The translations under genes and the position numbers were made by a program. Below are positions 8,548 through 18,469 of a stretch of 64,000 nucleotides of DNA, piece after piece (position 1 is the stretch's first letter; each line of letters opens with the position of its first letter). Under the pieces are notes generated by a model. It was not told the origin of the DNA, did no database searches, and saw nothing but the letters and a program-made list of their open reading frames with translations. This DNA is from Mycobacterium intermedium. Its GTDB lineage: Bacteria; Actinomycetota; Actinomycetes; Mycobacteriales; Mycobacteriaceae. The DNA is taken from NCBI RefSeq assembly GCF_002086275.1, contig NZ_MVHT01000005.1, positions 1-64,000 on the forward strand, read 5' to 3'.

Positions 8548-10385
8548 AGCCTTACCCGTTCAGCGCGATCGTCGGGCACGACCAACTGCGGCTGGCATTG
8601 CTGCTGTGCGCCGTCCGCCCGGAAATTGGGGGAGCGCTGATCCGCGGTGAGAAGGGCACCGCGAAATCGACCGCCGTGCGGGGGTTGGCCGCGCTGCTGT
8701 CGGCCGCCACCGAGGGAAGCGGCCCCGGTCTGGTCGAGATGCCACTGGGCGCAACCGAAGACCGGGTGGTCGGTTCGCTGGATCTGCAGCGGGTGCTGCG
8801 CGACGGCGAACACGCCTTTTCGCCCGGACTTCTGGCGCGCGCTCACGGCGGCGTGCTCTACGTCGACGAGGTCAACCTGCTGCACGACCACCTGGTCGAC
8901 ATCTTGCTCGACGCCGCGGCGATGGGCCGGGTCACCATCGAACGCGACGGCATTTCCCATTCGCACGAATCCCGGTTCGTGCTGATCGGCACGATGAACC
9001 CCGAAGAGGGCGAACTCCGCCCGCAGCTGCTGGACCGGTTCGGGCTCACGGTCGACGTGCGTGCGTCGCGGGATGTCGACGTCCGGGTCGAGGTCATTCG
9101 GCAGCGGATGGCCTACGAGGCGGACCCGGACGCATTCGCGCAGCGTTATGCCGAGGCCGACGCCGAGCTGTCCCGCCGCATCGCCGATGCGCGGGCTTTG
9201 GTCGACCGTGTGGTGTTGCCGGACAACGAGCTACGCCGCATCGCGGCATTGTGCGCGGCCTTCGACGTCGACGGCATGCGTGCCGATCTGGTGGTGGCGC
9301 GAACCGCTGCCGCGCACGCCGCCTGGCGCGGTGCGCATACCGTTGAAGAACAGGACATCCGAGTGGCGGCGGAATTGGCGTTGCCGCATCGGCGTCGGCG
9401 CGATCCCTTCGACGATCACGGCATCGACCGCGACCAGTTGGACGAGGCGCTGGCGCAAGCGGGAGCGGAGTCGCAGCGCGACCCGGAGCCGGAACCCGAT
9501 CCGCCCGGCGGCGGCCAGTCCGCCGAAAACGCAGCACCCCAGAGCAATTCACATTCCTCCTCACCCAAACCGCAGACCGCGCCCAGTGCGCCACCGGCGA
9601 AAGTGTTCCGGACCCGGACCCTGACCGTTCCCGGGGTCGGCGAGGGCGCACCCGGGCGACGGTCGAGGGCCCGCAACGCATCCGGCAGCGTGGTCGCGGC
9701 GGCCGAAGTCGGCGATCCCGCCGCGCACGGCCTGCACCTGTTCGCCACCGTGCTCTCCGCCGCCGAAAACACCACCAGCCCCGGGCAATTGCGGCTGCAT
9801 CCGGACGACATCCGCCGCGCTATCCGGGAGGGACGCGAAGGCAATCTGGTGATCTTCGTCGTCGACGCCTCCGGATCGATGGCCGCGCGGGACCGCATGG
9901 CTGCGGTAAGCGGTGCCACGATGTCCCTGTTGCGCGACGCCTACCAGCGTCGTGACAAGGTCGCGGTGATCACCTTCCGGCAACAGGGGGCGAAAGTCCT
10001 GTTGCCGCCTACCTCCTCGGCGCACATCGCGAGTCGGCGACTGGCCCGGTTCGACACCGGCGGCAAGACCCCCCTGGCCGAAGGCCTGTTGGCGGCGCGG
10101 GAGCTCATCATTCGCGAGAAAGTGCGCGACCAAGCCCGTCGTCCCCTGGTGGTGGTGCTCACCGACGGTCGGGCCACGGCTGGACCGGACCCGTTGCAGC
10201 GCAGCCGCATTGCGGCTGCCCGGCTGGTCGCCGAAGGTGCCGCGGCGGTGGTGGTGGACTGCGAAACTTCGTACGTGCGGCTAGGGTTGGCGGGGCAGCT
10301 CGCCCGCCAACTCGGTGCGCCGCTGATCCGGCTGGAACAGTTGCACGCCGACCATCTGACGCGTGCGGTACGCGATGTTGCCTGA
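8544..10385 (+). CDS. Magnesium/cobalt chelatase-type AAA+ and VWA protein
   Basis: A 613-residue fusion of a ChlI-type AAA+ ATPase and a ChlD-type von Willebrand domain (Rv2850c equivalent). Walker A is GEKGTAKST near residue 35, Walker B is LYVDEVNLL, an acidic/proline-rich linker follows (about 290-360), and the MIDAS DASGS is near residue 440. Such subunits drive metal insertion into tetrapyrroles; next to cobO, cobB and cysG, a role in cobalt insertion (CobST-like, with a CobN elsewhere) is plausible. GTG 8544 overlaps the previous stop by four bases. Confidence 0.85.
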   Translation: MKPYPFSAIVGHDQLRLALLLCAVRPEIGGALIRGEKGTAKSTAVRGLAALLSAATEGSGPGLVEMPLGATEDRVVGSLDLQRVLRDGEHAFSPGLLARAHGGVLYVDEVNLLHDHLVDILLDAAAMGRVTIERDGISHSHESRFVLIGTMNPEEGELRPQLLDRFGLTVDVRASRDVDVRVEVIRQRMAYEADPDAFAQRYAEADAELSRRIADARALVDRVVLPDNELRRIAALCAAFDVDGMRADLVVARTAAAHAAWRGAHTVEEQDIRVAAELALPHRRRRDPFDDHGIDRDQLDEALAQAGAESQRDPEPEPDPPGGGQSAENAAPQSNSHSSSPKPQTAPSAPPAKVFRTRTLTVPGVGEGAPGRRSRARNASGSVVAAAEVGDPAAHGLHLFATVLSAAENTTSPGQLRLHPDDIRRAIREGREGNLVIFVVDASGSMAARDRMAAVSGATMSLLRDAYQRRDKVAVITFRQQGAKVLLPPTSSAHIASRRLARFDTGGKTPLAEGLLAARELIIREKVRDQARRPLVVVLTDGRATAGPDPLQRSRIAAARLVAEGAAAVVVDCETSYVRLGLAGQLARQLGAPLIRLEQLHADHLTRAVRDVA

Positions 10386-10402
10386 CCCGAAGGTAAGCGC
10401 TG

Positions 10403-11017
10403 ATGCCACAAGGTAATCCGGTTGCGGTACCCGATGACGGCCTGACCACTCGGGCGCGGCGCAATACTCCGGTGTTTGCGGTACACACCGGTGCGGGCAA
10501 GGGCAAGTCGACGGCGGCGTTCGGAATGGCCCTGCGGGCGTGGAACGCCGGACTCAAGGTCGCGGTATTCCAGTTCGTCAAGAGCGCGAAATGGAAAGTG
10601 GGCGAGGAGGCCGCGTTTCGCCGGCTGGGGCAACTGCACGAAGAGCGCGGTATCGGGGCACCCGTGGAGTGGCACAAGATGGGCGCGGGCTGGTCATGGG
10701 TCCGCAAGGCCGGGAACGAGGAGGATCACGCGGCGGCCGCTGCCGACGGCTGGGCCGAGATCAAGGGGCGGCTGGCAGCGCAACGCCACGACTTCTACGT
10801 GCTCGACGAGTTCACCTACCCGCTGAAATGGGCGTGGGTGGACCTCGACGATGTGGTCGAGACGCTGCTGTCCCGGCCCGGGCACCAACACGTGGTGATC
10901 ACCGGGCGCGACGCCCCCGCGCGACTGGTCGAGGCCGCAGACCTGGTGACGGAGATGACCAAGGTCAAGCACCCGATGGACGCGGGCCGCAAGGGGCAGA
11001 AGGGCATCGAGTGGTAG
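10403..11017 (+). CDS. cobO: Cob(I)yrinic acid a,c-diamide adenosyltransferase
   Basis: Transfers the adenosyl group of ATP to cobalt in corrinoids, in the late aerobic cobalamin pathway. The P-loop HTGAGKGKSTAAFG is near residue 30, and VLDEFTYPLKW and VITGRDAP are CobA/CobO family motifs. The length of 204 residues is typical (Rv2849c). It begins 17 bases after the chelatase stop and is followed by cobB after 100 bases. Confidence 0.93.
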   Translation: MPQGNPVAVPDDGLTTRARRNTPVFAVHTGAGKGKSTAAFGMALRAWNAGLKVAVFQFVKSAKWKVGEEAAFRRLGQLHEERGIGAPVEWHKMGAGWSWVRKAGNEEDHAAAAADGWAEIKGRLAAQRHDFYVLDEFTYPLKWAWVDLDDVVETLLSRPGHQHVVITGRDAPARLVEAADLVTEMTKVKHPMDAGRKGQKGIEW

Positions 11018-11117
11018 GCACGCCCGTTGGTCCCCGCGAGGGCGCGTGTCTGCACACCGACACGCCGTTGCGGCTGGCATTTTGCGCGCGCTCGCGCTCG
11101 CGGCTCAAGGCAGCGCA

Positions 11118-12485
11118 ATGACGCCCACCCCCGCCGTGGTGATCGCCGCACCCGCCTCGGGCAGCGGAAAGACCACGGTGGCAACGGGTCTCATTGGGGC
11201 GCTGCGCCAGGCTGGCCGCCGGGTCGCGCCGTTCAAGGTTGGCCCGGACTACATCGACCCCGGCTACCACAGGTTGGCCGCGGGACGACCCGGGCGCAAT
11301 CTCGACCCGAACCTGGTGGGGGAGCAGCTGATACGGCCGCTGTACGCGCACGGCACCGAGGGCGCCGACGTCGCGGTCATCGAAGGGGTGATGGGGCTTT
11401 TCGACGGGCGCATCGACCCGATGGCGACGACGCCGGCGACGGGGTCCACCGCGCACGTCGCCGCCCTGCTGGGCGCCCCGGTCATCCTGGTGGTCGACGC
11501 CCGCGGCCAGAGCCACAGCATTGCCGCTCTGTTGCACGGCTTTTCGACGTTCGACAGCGCGACCAGAATCGCCGGCGTCATCCTCAACCGGGTGGGATCG
11601 CCCAGGCACGAGGAGGTCCTGCGGCAGGCGTGCGAACAGACCGGTGTCCCGGTGCTCGGCGCCATTCCGCGCACCGCCGAGATGGAAGTCCCTTCGAGGC
11701 ACCTGGGACTGGTTACCGCCGTCGAATACGGCCGCCGCGCCCAGCAGGCGGTCCAGGCGATGACGGCTCTGGTCACCCGGCATGTCGATCTGACCGCCGT
11801 CATCTCCTCAGCTGCCATCGGGTCGCCCGGTCGGGCCTGGGACCCGGGGACCGCCGTCGGAGACACAGCCGGAGCGCACGCCACCGTCGCGCTGGCCGCC
11901 GGCAAGGCGTTCACCTTCGCATACGCCGAACATGCCGAGTTGCTGCGCGCCGCCGGGGCCGACGTCGTCGAGTTCGACCCGCTCAGCCAAACGCTGCCGG
12001 AAGGAACCGACGCGCTGGTGTTGCCCGGTGGATTCCCCGAGCAGTTCGCCGCGGAGTTGTCCGCCAACGACGTCGTCCGCAACCAGATCCGCGACCTCGC
12101 CGCCGCCGGCGGGCCGGTGCACGCCGAATGCGCGGGGCTGCTTTACCTGGTTTCCGACCTCGACGGGCACCCGATGTGCGGGGTGCTGCGCGCATCGGCA
12201 CGGTTCACCCCCCGGCTCAAGCTCGCCTATCGCGACGCGGTCGCCGTCGCCGATTCGACGCTGTATTCAGCGGGCCAGCGGGTGGTCGGCCACGAATTTC
12301 ACCGGACCGAAGTCACGTTCGACGACAGCTACCAGCCGGCCTGGGTGTACCGGGACAACGCTGCGGTGCACGACGGCGTGATCCACAACGGCGTGCACGC
12401 GGCCTACCTGCACACTCACCCGGCTGCGACACCGGAAGCCGTGGCTCGGTTCGTAGCCCACGCCGCTACTAGGCTTGGCCGGTGA
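11118..12485 (+). CDS. cobB: Cobyrinic (hydrogenobyrinic) acid a,c-diamide synthase
   Basis: ATP- and glutamine-dependent amidation of corrinoid side chains a and c. The N-terminal DTB-synthase-like domain has the P-loop APASGSGKTT near residue 10. The C-terminal class I glutamine amidotransferase domain has HAECAGLLYL, with the catalytic Cys, and a late HTHP. ATG 11118 gives 455 residues, starting like M. tuberculosis CobB (Rv2848c); the frame is open further upstream but that part has no family similarity. It overlaps cysG by four bases. A TANNNT hexamer near its end could give cysG its own transcript. Confidence 0.93.
   Translation: MTPTPAVVIAAPASGSGKTTVATGLIGALRQAGRRVAPFKVGPDYIDPGYHRLAAGRPGRNLDPNLVGEQLIRPLYAHGTEGADVAVIEGVMGLFDGRIDPMATTPATGSTAHVAALLGAPVILVVDARGQSHSIAALLHGFSTFDSATRIAGVILNRVGSPRHEEVLRQACEQTGVPVLGAIPRTAEMEVPSRHLGLVTAVEYGRRAQQAVQAMTALVTRHVDLTAVISSAAIGSPGRAWDPGTAVGDTAGAHATVALAAGKAFTFAYAEHAELLRAAGADVVEFDPLSQTLPEGTDALVLPGGFPEQFAAELSANDVVRNQIRDLAAAGGPVHAECAGLLYLVSDLDGHPMCGVLRASARFTPRLKLAYRDAVAVADSTLYSAGQRVVGHEFHRTEVTFDDSYQPAWVYRDNAAVHDGVIHNGVHAAYLHTHPAATPEAVARFVAHAATRLGR
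12470..12475 (+). promoter_or_regulatory. -10 element TAGGCT for cysG (leaderless type)
   Basis: The hexamer TAGGCT inside the end of cobB ends six bases before the cysG GTG, so a transcript would begin at or next to the start codon. No clear -35 is visible. Confidence 0.4.
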
Positions 12486-13678
12486 CCGAGAACCCCTATC
12501 TGGCCGGATTGCGGCTGGCAGGCAAGAAGGTCGTCGTGGTCGGCGGTGGCTCGGTCGCCCAGCGCCGCTTGCCTTTGCTCATCGCCAGCGGCGCGGACGT
12601 GCACGTCATCTCCCGCAGTGCCACCCGGGCTGTCGAGGCGATGGAGGGCATCACCCTCTCGGTCCGTGAGTACCGCGACGGCGACCTCGACGGCGCCTGG
12701 TACGCGATCGCGGCCACTGACGATCCGCAGGTGAACGCCGCCATCGTGGCCGAGGCCGATCGCCGCCGGATTTTCTGTGTGCGTGCCGACGCCGCGGTGG
12801 AGGGCAGCGCGGTCACTCCGGCGACGTTCGGGTACGCCGGGTTGTCGGTGGGAGTGCTGGCCGGCGGGGAGCACCGGCGCTCGGCGGCGATTCGATCCGC
12901 CATCCGCGAGGCCCTGCAACAGGGCCTCATCAGCGCCGATAGCGAGGACGTCGAGCGCGGCGGGGTGGCGCTGGTCGGTGGCGGACCGGGCGATCCCGAG
13001 TTGATCACCGTGCGCGGCCGTCGACTGCTCGCGCAGGCCGACGTCGTGGTCGCCGACCGTCTTGCACCGCCCGAACTGCTCGCCGAACTGGCGCCGCATG
13101 TAGAGGTCATCGACGCCGCCAAGATCCCCTATGGCCGGGCGATGGCCCAAGAGGCGATCAACGAGGTGATGATCGAACGGGCGCGGGCCGGCAAATTCGT
13201 CGTCCGCCTAAAAGGGGGCGATCCGTTCGTATTCGCGCGCGGTTATGAAGAAGTATTGGCATGCGCCGAAGCCGGAATTCCGGTGACCGTGGTGCCAGGT
13301 GTGACAAGTGCCATAGCTGTGCCCGCATTGGCCGGTGTTCCCGTCACTCATCGGGCCACAAATCACGAATTTGTCGTGGTCAGCGGCCATCTGGCGCCCG
13401 ATCATCCCGAATCGTTAGTGAATTGGGACGCTTTAGCAGCAATGCGCGGCACCATTGTTTTGCTGATGGCGGTCGAACGCATCGAGCTTTTTGTCGCCGC
13501 ACTGCTGAAAGGCGGTCGACCTGCGGAAACGCCGGTACTTGTGGTTCAACACGGAACGACGCCGGCTCAGCAGACGTTGCGGGCAACTCTCGCCGACACG
13601 CCAGAAAAGGTCCGCGCGGAGGGTATTCGACCTCCCGCGATCATCGTCATAGGGGCTGTCGCGGCGTTCGGGCTTTAA
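12482..13678 (+). CDS. cysG: Siroheme synthase: precorrin-2 dehydrogenase plus uroporphyrinogen-III methyltransferase
   Basis: Bifunctional enzyme feeding siroheme and the corrin pathway (Rv2847c equivalent, 398 residues). The N-terminal Met8-like NAD domain (1 to about 150) has VVGGGSVAQRR. The C-terminal SUMT domain opens with LVGGGPGDPELITVRG and has VVPGVTSAIAVPALAGVPVTHR and a final RPPAIIVIG, all typical methyltransferase motifs. GTG 12482 overlaps the cobB stop. This gene closes the corrin run; efpA follows after 33 AT-rich bases. Confidence 0.94.
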   Translation: MTENPYLAGLRLAGKKVVVVGGGSVAQRRLPLLIASGADVHVISRSATRAVEAMEGITLSVREYRDGDLDGAWYAIAATDDPQVNAAIVAEADRRRIFCVRADAAVEGSAVTPATFGYAGLSVGVLAGGEHRRSAAIRSAIREALQQGLISADSEDVERGGVALVGGGPGDPELITVRGRRLLAQADVVVADRLAPPELLAELAPHVEVIDAAKIPYGRAMAQEAINEVMIERARAGKFVVRLKGGDPFVFARGYEEVLACAEAGIPVTVVPGVTSAIAVPALAGVPVTHRATNHEFVVVSGHLAPDHPESLVNWDALAAMRGTIVLLMAVERIELFVAALLKGGRPAETPVLVVQHGTTPAQQTLRATLADTPEKVRAEGIRPPAIIVIGAVAAFGL

Positions 13679-13711
13679 ACAATTCTTAAGATTACTGTAA
13701 GGTAACCTCCT

Positions 13712-15304
13712 ATGACGGCTCTCAACGACACAGAGCGCGCTGCCCAACAGTGGAGTTCCGACCGGCAAGATCCGTCGGCAACCGCGCGCCCGACTCGCTC
13801 GGCGGAGAGCGCCTCGGAGCGTATTCGCAGGTACTACCCGGCGTGGCTGCCCTCGCGCCGCTTCATCGCCGCAGTCATCGCGATCGGCGGAATGCAATTG
13901 CTGGCCACGATGGACAGCACCGTCGCCATCGTCGCGCTTCCTAAGATTCAGGACGAGCTGAGTCTGTCCGACGCCGGCCGTAGCTGGGTGATCACCGCCT
14001 ACGTTTTGACCTTCGGCGGGCTGATGCTGCTAGGCGGCCGGTTGGGTGACACCATCGGCCGTAAGCGCACCTTCATCGTCGGTGTCGCACTGTTCACCAT
14101 TTCTTCGGTGTTGTGCGCGGTCGCCTGGGATGAAGTGACGATGGTCATCGCGCGACTTTCCCAGGGCGTGGGATCCGCGATCGCCTCACCTACCGGTTTG
14201 GCGCTGGTCGCGACCACCTTCCCGAAGGGCCCGGCGCGTAACGCCGCCACCGCGGTGTTCGCCGCGATGACTGCCGTTGGGTCCGTGATGGGCCTGGTGG
14301 TCGGCGGCGCCCTGACCGAGGTCTCCTGGCGACTGGCGTTCCTGGTGAACGTGCCGATCGGGTTGGTGATGATCTACCTGGCCCGCACCGCGCTGCGGGA
14401 GACCAACCGTGAGCGGATGAAGCTCGACGCCGCGGGCGCCATGCTGGCCACCCTGGCCTGCACCGCCGCCGTGTTCGCCTTCTCGATGGGCCCGGAGAAG
14501 GGCTGGATTTCGACGATCACCATCGGTTCGGGTGTGGTGGCCATCGCCGCGGCCATCGCCTTCGCGATCGTGGAGCGCACTGCCGAGAACCCGGTTGTGC
14601 CCTTCGACCTGTTCCGCGACCGCAACCGCTTGGTCACCTTCGCGTCGATCCTGCTGGCCGGCGGCGTCATGTTCAGCCTGACCGTCTGCATCGGCCTGTA
14701 CGTGCAGGACATCCTCGGTTACAGCGCGCTGCGCGCGGGTATCGGCTTCATCCCGTTCGTGATCGCGATGGGAATCGGCCTGGGCGTGTCCTCGCAGCTG
14801 GTGTCCCGGTTCTCACCCCGGGTGCTGACGATCGGCGGTGGTTGGCTGCTGCTGGGCGCGATGATCTACGGCTCGATGTGCATGCACCGCGGTGTGCCGT
14901 ACTTCCCCAACCTGGTGTTGCCGATCGTCGTGGGCGGCATCGGCATCGGGATGGTGGTCGTGCCGCTGACCCTCGCGGCCATCGCGGGCGTCGGCTTCGA
15001 CCAGATCGGCCCCGTGTCGGCGATTGCGCTGATGCTGCAGAGTCTGGGCGGGCCGCTGGTGTTGGCCGTTATCCAGGCGGTCATCACCTCGCGCACCCTG
15101 TACCTGGGCGGCACTACCGGCCCGGTGAAGTTCATGAACGACCTGCAGATCGGCGCGCTGGACCACGGTTACACCTACGGGCTGCTGTGGGTGGCCGGTA
15201 CGGCCGTCATCGTCGGCTTTGCCGCGCTGTTCATCGGCTACACGCCCGAGCAGGTTGCGCACGCGCAAGAGGTCAAGGAAGCGCTCGACGCCGGCGAGCT
15301 GTAA
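13712..15304 (+). CDS. efpA: MFS drug efflux transporter EfpA
   Basis: A 530-residue, 14-TM major facilitator of the DHA2/QacA group in the inner membrane (Rv2846c equivalent). A cytoplasmic N-terminal extension of about 55 residues precedes TM1; TM1 carries the D(S)TVAIVALP motif, the loop after TM2 has GGRLGDTIGRKR (motif A), and motif C-like glycines follow in SPTGLAL and GLVVGGAL. In M. tuberculosis EfpA is essential for growth and induced by isoniazid, as I recall it. The 33 bases upstream are AT-rich and probably hold its promoter, separating it from cysG. Confidence 0.95.
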   Translation: MTALNDTERAAQQWSSDRQDPSATARPTRSAESASERIRRYYPAWLPSRRFIAAVIAIGGMQLLATMDSTVAIVALPKIQDELSLSDAGRSWVITAYVLTFGGLMLLGGRLGDTIGRKRTFIVGVALFTISSVLCAVAWDEVTMVIARLSQGVGSAIASPTGLALVATTFPKGPARNAATAVFAAMTAVGSVMGLVVGGALTEVSWRLAFLVNVPIGLVMIYLARTALRETNRERMKLDAAGAMLATLACTAAVFAFSMGPEKGWISTITIGSGVVAIAAAIAFAIVERTAENPVVPFDLFRDRNRLVTFASILLAGGVMFSLTVCIGLYVQDILGYSALRAGIGFIPFVIAMGIGLGVSSQLVSRFSPRVLTIGGGWLLLGAMIYGSMCMHRGVPYFPNLVLPIVVGGIGIGMVVVPLTLAAIAGVGFDQIGPVSAIALMLQSLGGPLVLAVIQAVITSRTLYLGGTTGPVKFMNDLQIGALDHGYTYGLLWVAGTAVIVGFAALFIGYTPEQVAHAQEVKEALDAGEL

Positions 15305-15345
15305 TCCTCGCCGAGTCCTGGCCTCTGTCCGTATTTCCTCGCGAG

Positions 15346-15393
15346 CGTCACGCTGGCGCGGCATAGGACGCCCAGCTGTGCGCTGGCGTGACG
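15346..15393. terminator. Inverted repeat between efpA and proS, possible terminator
   Basis: CGTCACGC (15346-15353) pairs with GCGTGACG (15386-15393), and the next bases inward (TGGCGC/GCGCTG) pair partly. No U-tract follows, as is usual for mycobacterial hairpins. It lies 42-89 bases after the efpA stop and before the proS promoter. Confidence 0.4.
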
Positions 15394-15415
15394 TTCGACG
15401 CACCACTCCGACCAG

Positions 15416-15421
15416 TAGGCT
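15416..15421 (+). promoter_or_regulatory. -10 element TAGGCT for proS (leaderless type)
   Basis: TAGGCT ends eight bases before the proS GTG. There is no Shine-Dalgarno sequence near that start, so a leaderless or very short-leader transcript is likely. Confidence 0.45.
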
Positions 15422-15429
15422 GGCCCGCT

Positions 15430-17178
15430 GTGATTACCCGGATGTCCGAGTTGTTCCTGCGCACCCTGCGCGACGATCCCGCAGACGCCGAAGTACCCAG
15501 CCACAAGCTGCTGATCCGGGCCGGTTACATCCGGCCCGTCGCGCCCGGGCTGTACAGCTGGCTCCCGCTGGGCCTGAAGGTGCTGCGCAACATCGAACGC
15601 ATCGTGCGCGACGAGATGAACGCCATCGGCGCCCAGGAGATCCTCTTTCCCGCGCTGCTGCCGCGTGCGCCGTACGAGACCACCAACCGTTGGACTGAGT
15701 ACGGCGACGGCGTGTTCCGGCTGCAGGACCGCCGCGGCAACGATTACCTGCTGGGCCCGACGCACGAAGAGCTGTTCACGCTCACCGTCAAGGGCGAATA
15801 CAGCTCGTACAAGGATTTCCCGCTCACGCTGTACCAAATCCAGACCAAATACCGCGACGAAGCCCGGCCCCGGGCCGGCATTCTGCGGGCGCGCGAGTTC
15901 GTCATGAAGGACTCATACTCCTTCGATACCGACGCCGCCGGGCTGAAGGCCGCCTACCACGCTCACCGCGAGGCCTACCAACGCATCTTCGACCGCCTGC
16001 AGGTCCGCTACGTCATCGTGTCCGCGGTGTCTGGCGCGATGGGGGGTAGCGCCTCCGAAGAATTCCTCGCCGAGAGCCCGATCGGCGAGGACACCTTCGT
16101 CCGGTGCGTGGAGTCCGGCTATGCGGCCAACGTCGAAGCCGTCGTCACCCCCGCGCCCCCGGCGCAACCGATCGACGGACTGCCCCCGGCGGTGGTCCAC
16201 GACACCGGCGACACCCCGACCATCGCCACCCTGGTGGACTGGGCGAACCAGGCGGACCTGGGCCGCACGGTGACCGCCGCGGACACCCTGAAGAACGTCC
16301 TGCTCAAGGTCCGCCAGCCGGGCGAGGACTGGGAACTACTGGCCATCGGCGTGCCCGGAGACCGCGAGATCGACGACAAGAGGCTCGGCGCGGCCCTCGA
16401 GCCGGCCGAGTACGCGTTTCTCGACGACCAGGATTTCGCCAAGTACCCCTTCCTGGTGAAGGGGTACATTGGTCCGAAAGCACTGCGGGACAACGAGGTT
16501 CGTTATCTGGTCGATCCCCGGGTGGGGGACGGCACCAGCTGGATCACCGGGGCGGACGAACCGGGTAAGCACGTGGTCGGCCTGGTGGCCGGTCGCGACT
16601 TCACCGCCGACGGGACCATCGAGGCCGCCGAGGTCCGCGAGGGAGACCCGTCGCCCGACGGTGCCGGACCGCTGACCATGGCGCGCGGCATCGAGATCGG
16701 GCACATCTTCCAGCTCGGCCGCAAGTACACCGATGCGTTCAGCGCCGACGTACTCGGCGAGGACGGCAAGCCGGTGCGGCTGACCATGGGCTCCTACGGC
16801 ATCGGCGTTTCGCGGTTGGTCGCCGTCGTCGCCGAGCAGCAGCACGACGACCTGGGCCTGCGCTGGCCGTCGTCCATCTCGCCGTTCGACCTGCACCTGG
16901 TGATCGCCAACAAAGACCCCCAGGCTCGCCTGGGTGCCGAAAAGCTGGCCGCCGACCTGGCCAAAGTGGGTGTCGAGGTGCTGCTGGACGATCGTCAGGC
17001 CTCACCGGGGGTGAAGTTCAAGGACGCCGAACTGCTCGGCATGCCGTGGATCGTCGTGGTGGGCCGCGGCTGGGCGGACGGCCGCGTCGAACTGCGCAAC
17101 CGCTTCGCGGGCGAGACGACCGACCTGGCCGTCGGCGAATCGCTCGTCAGCGACATCCTGCGACTACTCGCGCAATGA
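15430..17178 (+). CDS. proS: Prolyl-tRNA synthetase
   Basis: Charges tRNA-Pro. A class II synthetase of the bacterial type with an inserted editing (YbaK-like) domain at about residues 220-400. Motif 2 is in [22 protein letters not shown], motif 3 in [18 protein letters not shown], and the anticodon-binding domain is C-terminal with VEVLLDDR and [14 protein letters not shown] 15430 gives [13 protein letters not shown], matching M. tuberculosis ProS (Rv2845c) at 582 residues; the longer open frame (from 15388) lacks similarity and would include the -10 hexamer. Confidence 0.96.
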   Translation: MITRMSELFLRTLRDDPADAEVPSHKLLIRAGYIRPVAPGLYSWLPLGLKVLRNIERIVRDEMNAIGAQEILFPALLPRAPYETTNRWTEYGDGVFRLQDRRGNDYLLGPTHEELFTLTVKGEYSSYKDFPLTLYQIQTKYRDEARPRAGILRAREFVMKDSYSFDTDAAGLKAAYHAHREAYQRIFDRLQVRYVIVSAVSGAMGGSASEEFLAESPIGEDTFVRCVESGYAANVEAVVTPAPPAQPIDGLPPAVVHDTGDTPTIATLVDWANQADLGRTVTAADTLKNVLLKVRQPGEDWELLAIGVPGDREIDDKRLGAALEPAEYAFLDDQDFAKYPFLVKGYIGPKALRDNEVRYLVDPRVGDGTSWITGADEPGKHVVGLVAGRDFTADGTIEAAEVREGDPSPDGAGPLTMARGIEIGHIFQLGRKYTDAFSADVLGEDGKPVRLTMGSYGIGVSRLVAVVAEQQHDDLGLRWPSSISPFDLHLVIANKDPQARLGAEKLAADLAKVGVEVLLDDRQASPGVKFKDAELLGMPWIVVVGRGWADGRVELRNRFAGETTDLAVGESLVSDILRLLAQ

Positions 17179-17240
17179 CTCTGCGCTGAGGGCGACGCCT
17201 ACTCGCACAACGCCGCCCAGGACGCAGGATCAACGCAAAA

Positions 17241-17741
17241 TTATTCGTTGCCGCCCGGAAATGGCGCGGTGATGGGCCAGCCGCCCAGCACCTTGTTCCA
17301 GCGGGACGCCATCACGGCGCTCTCGGTCAAGGCTGTAGCGGCAAAAGCGCGGTCGTCGGCAGTATCGGCGTGCTCCACCACCGCCCGCCATGCCGTCGCC
17401 CCGTCGTTCTCCATCCGCGCGGCCAACCGCGCCGCGTCCGCGGCGCTGGCCACCAGCATCGGCAGCTGATAGCCGGCGGCGGCCACTGGTGCGTCGGCCT
17501 TCCGGGCGGTGAGCATGGAGATGACGTCGTCGCGACGCTGGCGGTGCTGGTTCAACGCCTCCACCACCAGGTCGTTGACGCTGGGCGGCGACAAGGCGGA
17601 CACGATGCCGTAGCCGTAAATGGTGGCGTGCTCGATGGTCAGCGCTTCGGCCAGCGCCTCGGCTGCGGCCTCTTTGCCCGTGGTGTTGCCTCCCGGAGAC
17701 CGCTTGGGTGAGGCTCCCGGCGTCGGTTCGAAGGAGGTCAT
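17241..17741 (-). CDS. DUF4439 ferritin-like protein
   Basis: A 166-residue, mostly alpha-helical protein with EHATIYGYGIVSAL near residue 37 and RMENDGATAWRAVVE near residue 110, fitting the DUF4439 ferritin-like family (Rv2844 equivalent). No signal peptide. Its start overlaps the stop of the upstream lipoprotein by four bases, so both are one transcript. Whether it binds a metal is not established; conserved Glu/His residues in the first helix make it possible. Confidence 0.75.
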   Translation of the reverse strand: MTSFEPTPGASPKRSPGGNTTGKEAAAEALAEALTIEHATIYGYGIVSALSPPSVNDLVVEALNQHRQRRDDVISMLTARKADAPVAAAGYQLPMLVASAADAARLAARMENDGATAWRAVVEHADTADDRAFAATALTESAVMASRWNKVLGGWPITAPFPGGNE

Positions 17742-18277
17742 ATGGACGGCCCTCCTGGCACCAGGGCCACCGACTGCGACGCCGTGCAGGAGGCGGAGAT
17801 GGAGGCCAGCAGCCCCGCCCGGTAGCCGGACGAGGTGGCCAGCAGGCGACTGGCGCTCTCCGCGGACGTGCGCAGGGAATCGATCACGTCGGACACCGTC
17901 GGCGGGGGCGGCGGGGGCACCGCCGGGTCGGTGGGACTGGGGCTTGCGCTGGAGCTACTCGTCTCGCTCGTCGACGAGACCAGCTTGCCCGCGGCCCTGG
18001 CTATCTCGGTGGCCAGCGCACGGGCATGAGCGGCACGTTGATTGGCCACGACCGACAGCGCGGCGGCGACCTGCGGTGGCATGCCGATCGCGGCGGCCGC
18101 GGCCGAGGCCAGCGCGCTGTCGTGGCGGGCCTGGTCCAGCGGTCCGAGCAGCTCTTCGACCGGCTGCGGCTTGGGGGGCGTCTCGTCGCAGGCGGATACC
18201 AAACCAAGTGCGGCAAGAGCGGCACCGCCGGCGAGCACACCCCGCCTGGTGATGACGGGTACGGCTCTGGGCACCAC
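17738..18277 (-). CDS. Tat-exported lipoprotein
   Basis: A 179-residue protein (Rv2843 equivalent) with a twin-arginine signal ITRRGVLAGG, a hydrophobic stretch and the lipobox LVSAC at about residues 26-30, followed by a Pro/Ser-rich segment (about 108-126). The mature part is helical and Ala-rich and resembles the ferritin-like fold of its downstream partner. Tat export suggests folding, possibly with a cofactor, before secretion. GTG start at 18277. It is divergent from rimP across a 192-base gap. Function unknown. Confidence 0.72.
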   Translation of the reverse strand: MVPRAVPVITRRGVLAGGAALAALGLVSACDETPPKPQPVEELLGPLDQARHDSALASAAAAAIGMPPQVAAALSVVANQRAAHARALATEIARAAGKLVSSTSETSSSSASPSPTDPAVPPPPPPTVSDVIDSLRTSAESASRLLATSSGYRAGLLASISASCTASQSVALVPGGPSI

Positions 18278-18394
18278 AACATCCTGCCATCAGAAGCGCA
18301 CGCAAACGCCGTCGGCACGACTGGTCACCACCCGCCGGGGGCACGGCTTCGCGATGCCCCGCGACGATCACGACGTCATTTTTGAATCCTGGCG

Positions 18395-18400
18395 TATCGT
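18395..18400 (+). promoter_or_regulatory. Candidate -10 (TATCGT) for the rimP-nusA-infB run
   Basis: TATCGT lies about 70 bases before rimP within the divergent gap 18278-18469, downstream of a T-rich stretch. It would give a leader of about 60 bases. Weak evidence; no firm -35. Confidence 0.3.
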
Positions 18401-18469
18401 GGATACCTGGCTCTCCCGGATGCCTCCGAAACGTCAGATGTCCGGACAACTCAAGATGAGGAGCTCGCC

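Noticed and set aside
13677..13712. Possible IdeR-like box in the AT-rich cysG-efpA gap
   Set aside because: TTACTGTAAGGTAACC lacks the symmetric TTAGGTTAGGCTAACC pattern; too many mismatches to claim.
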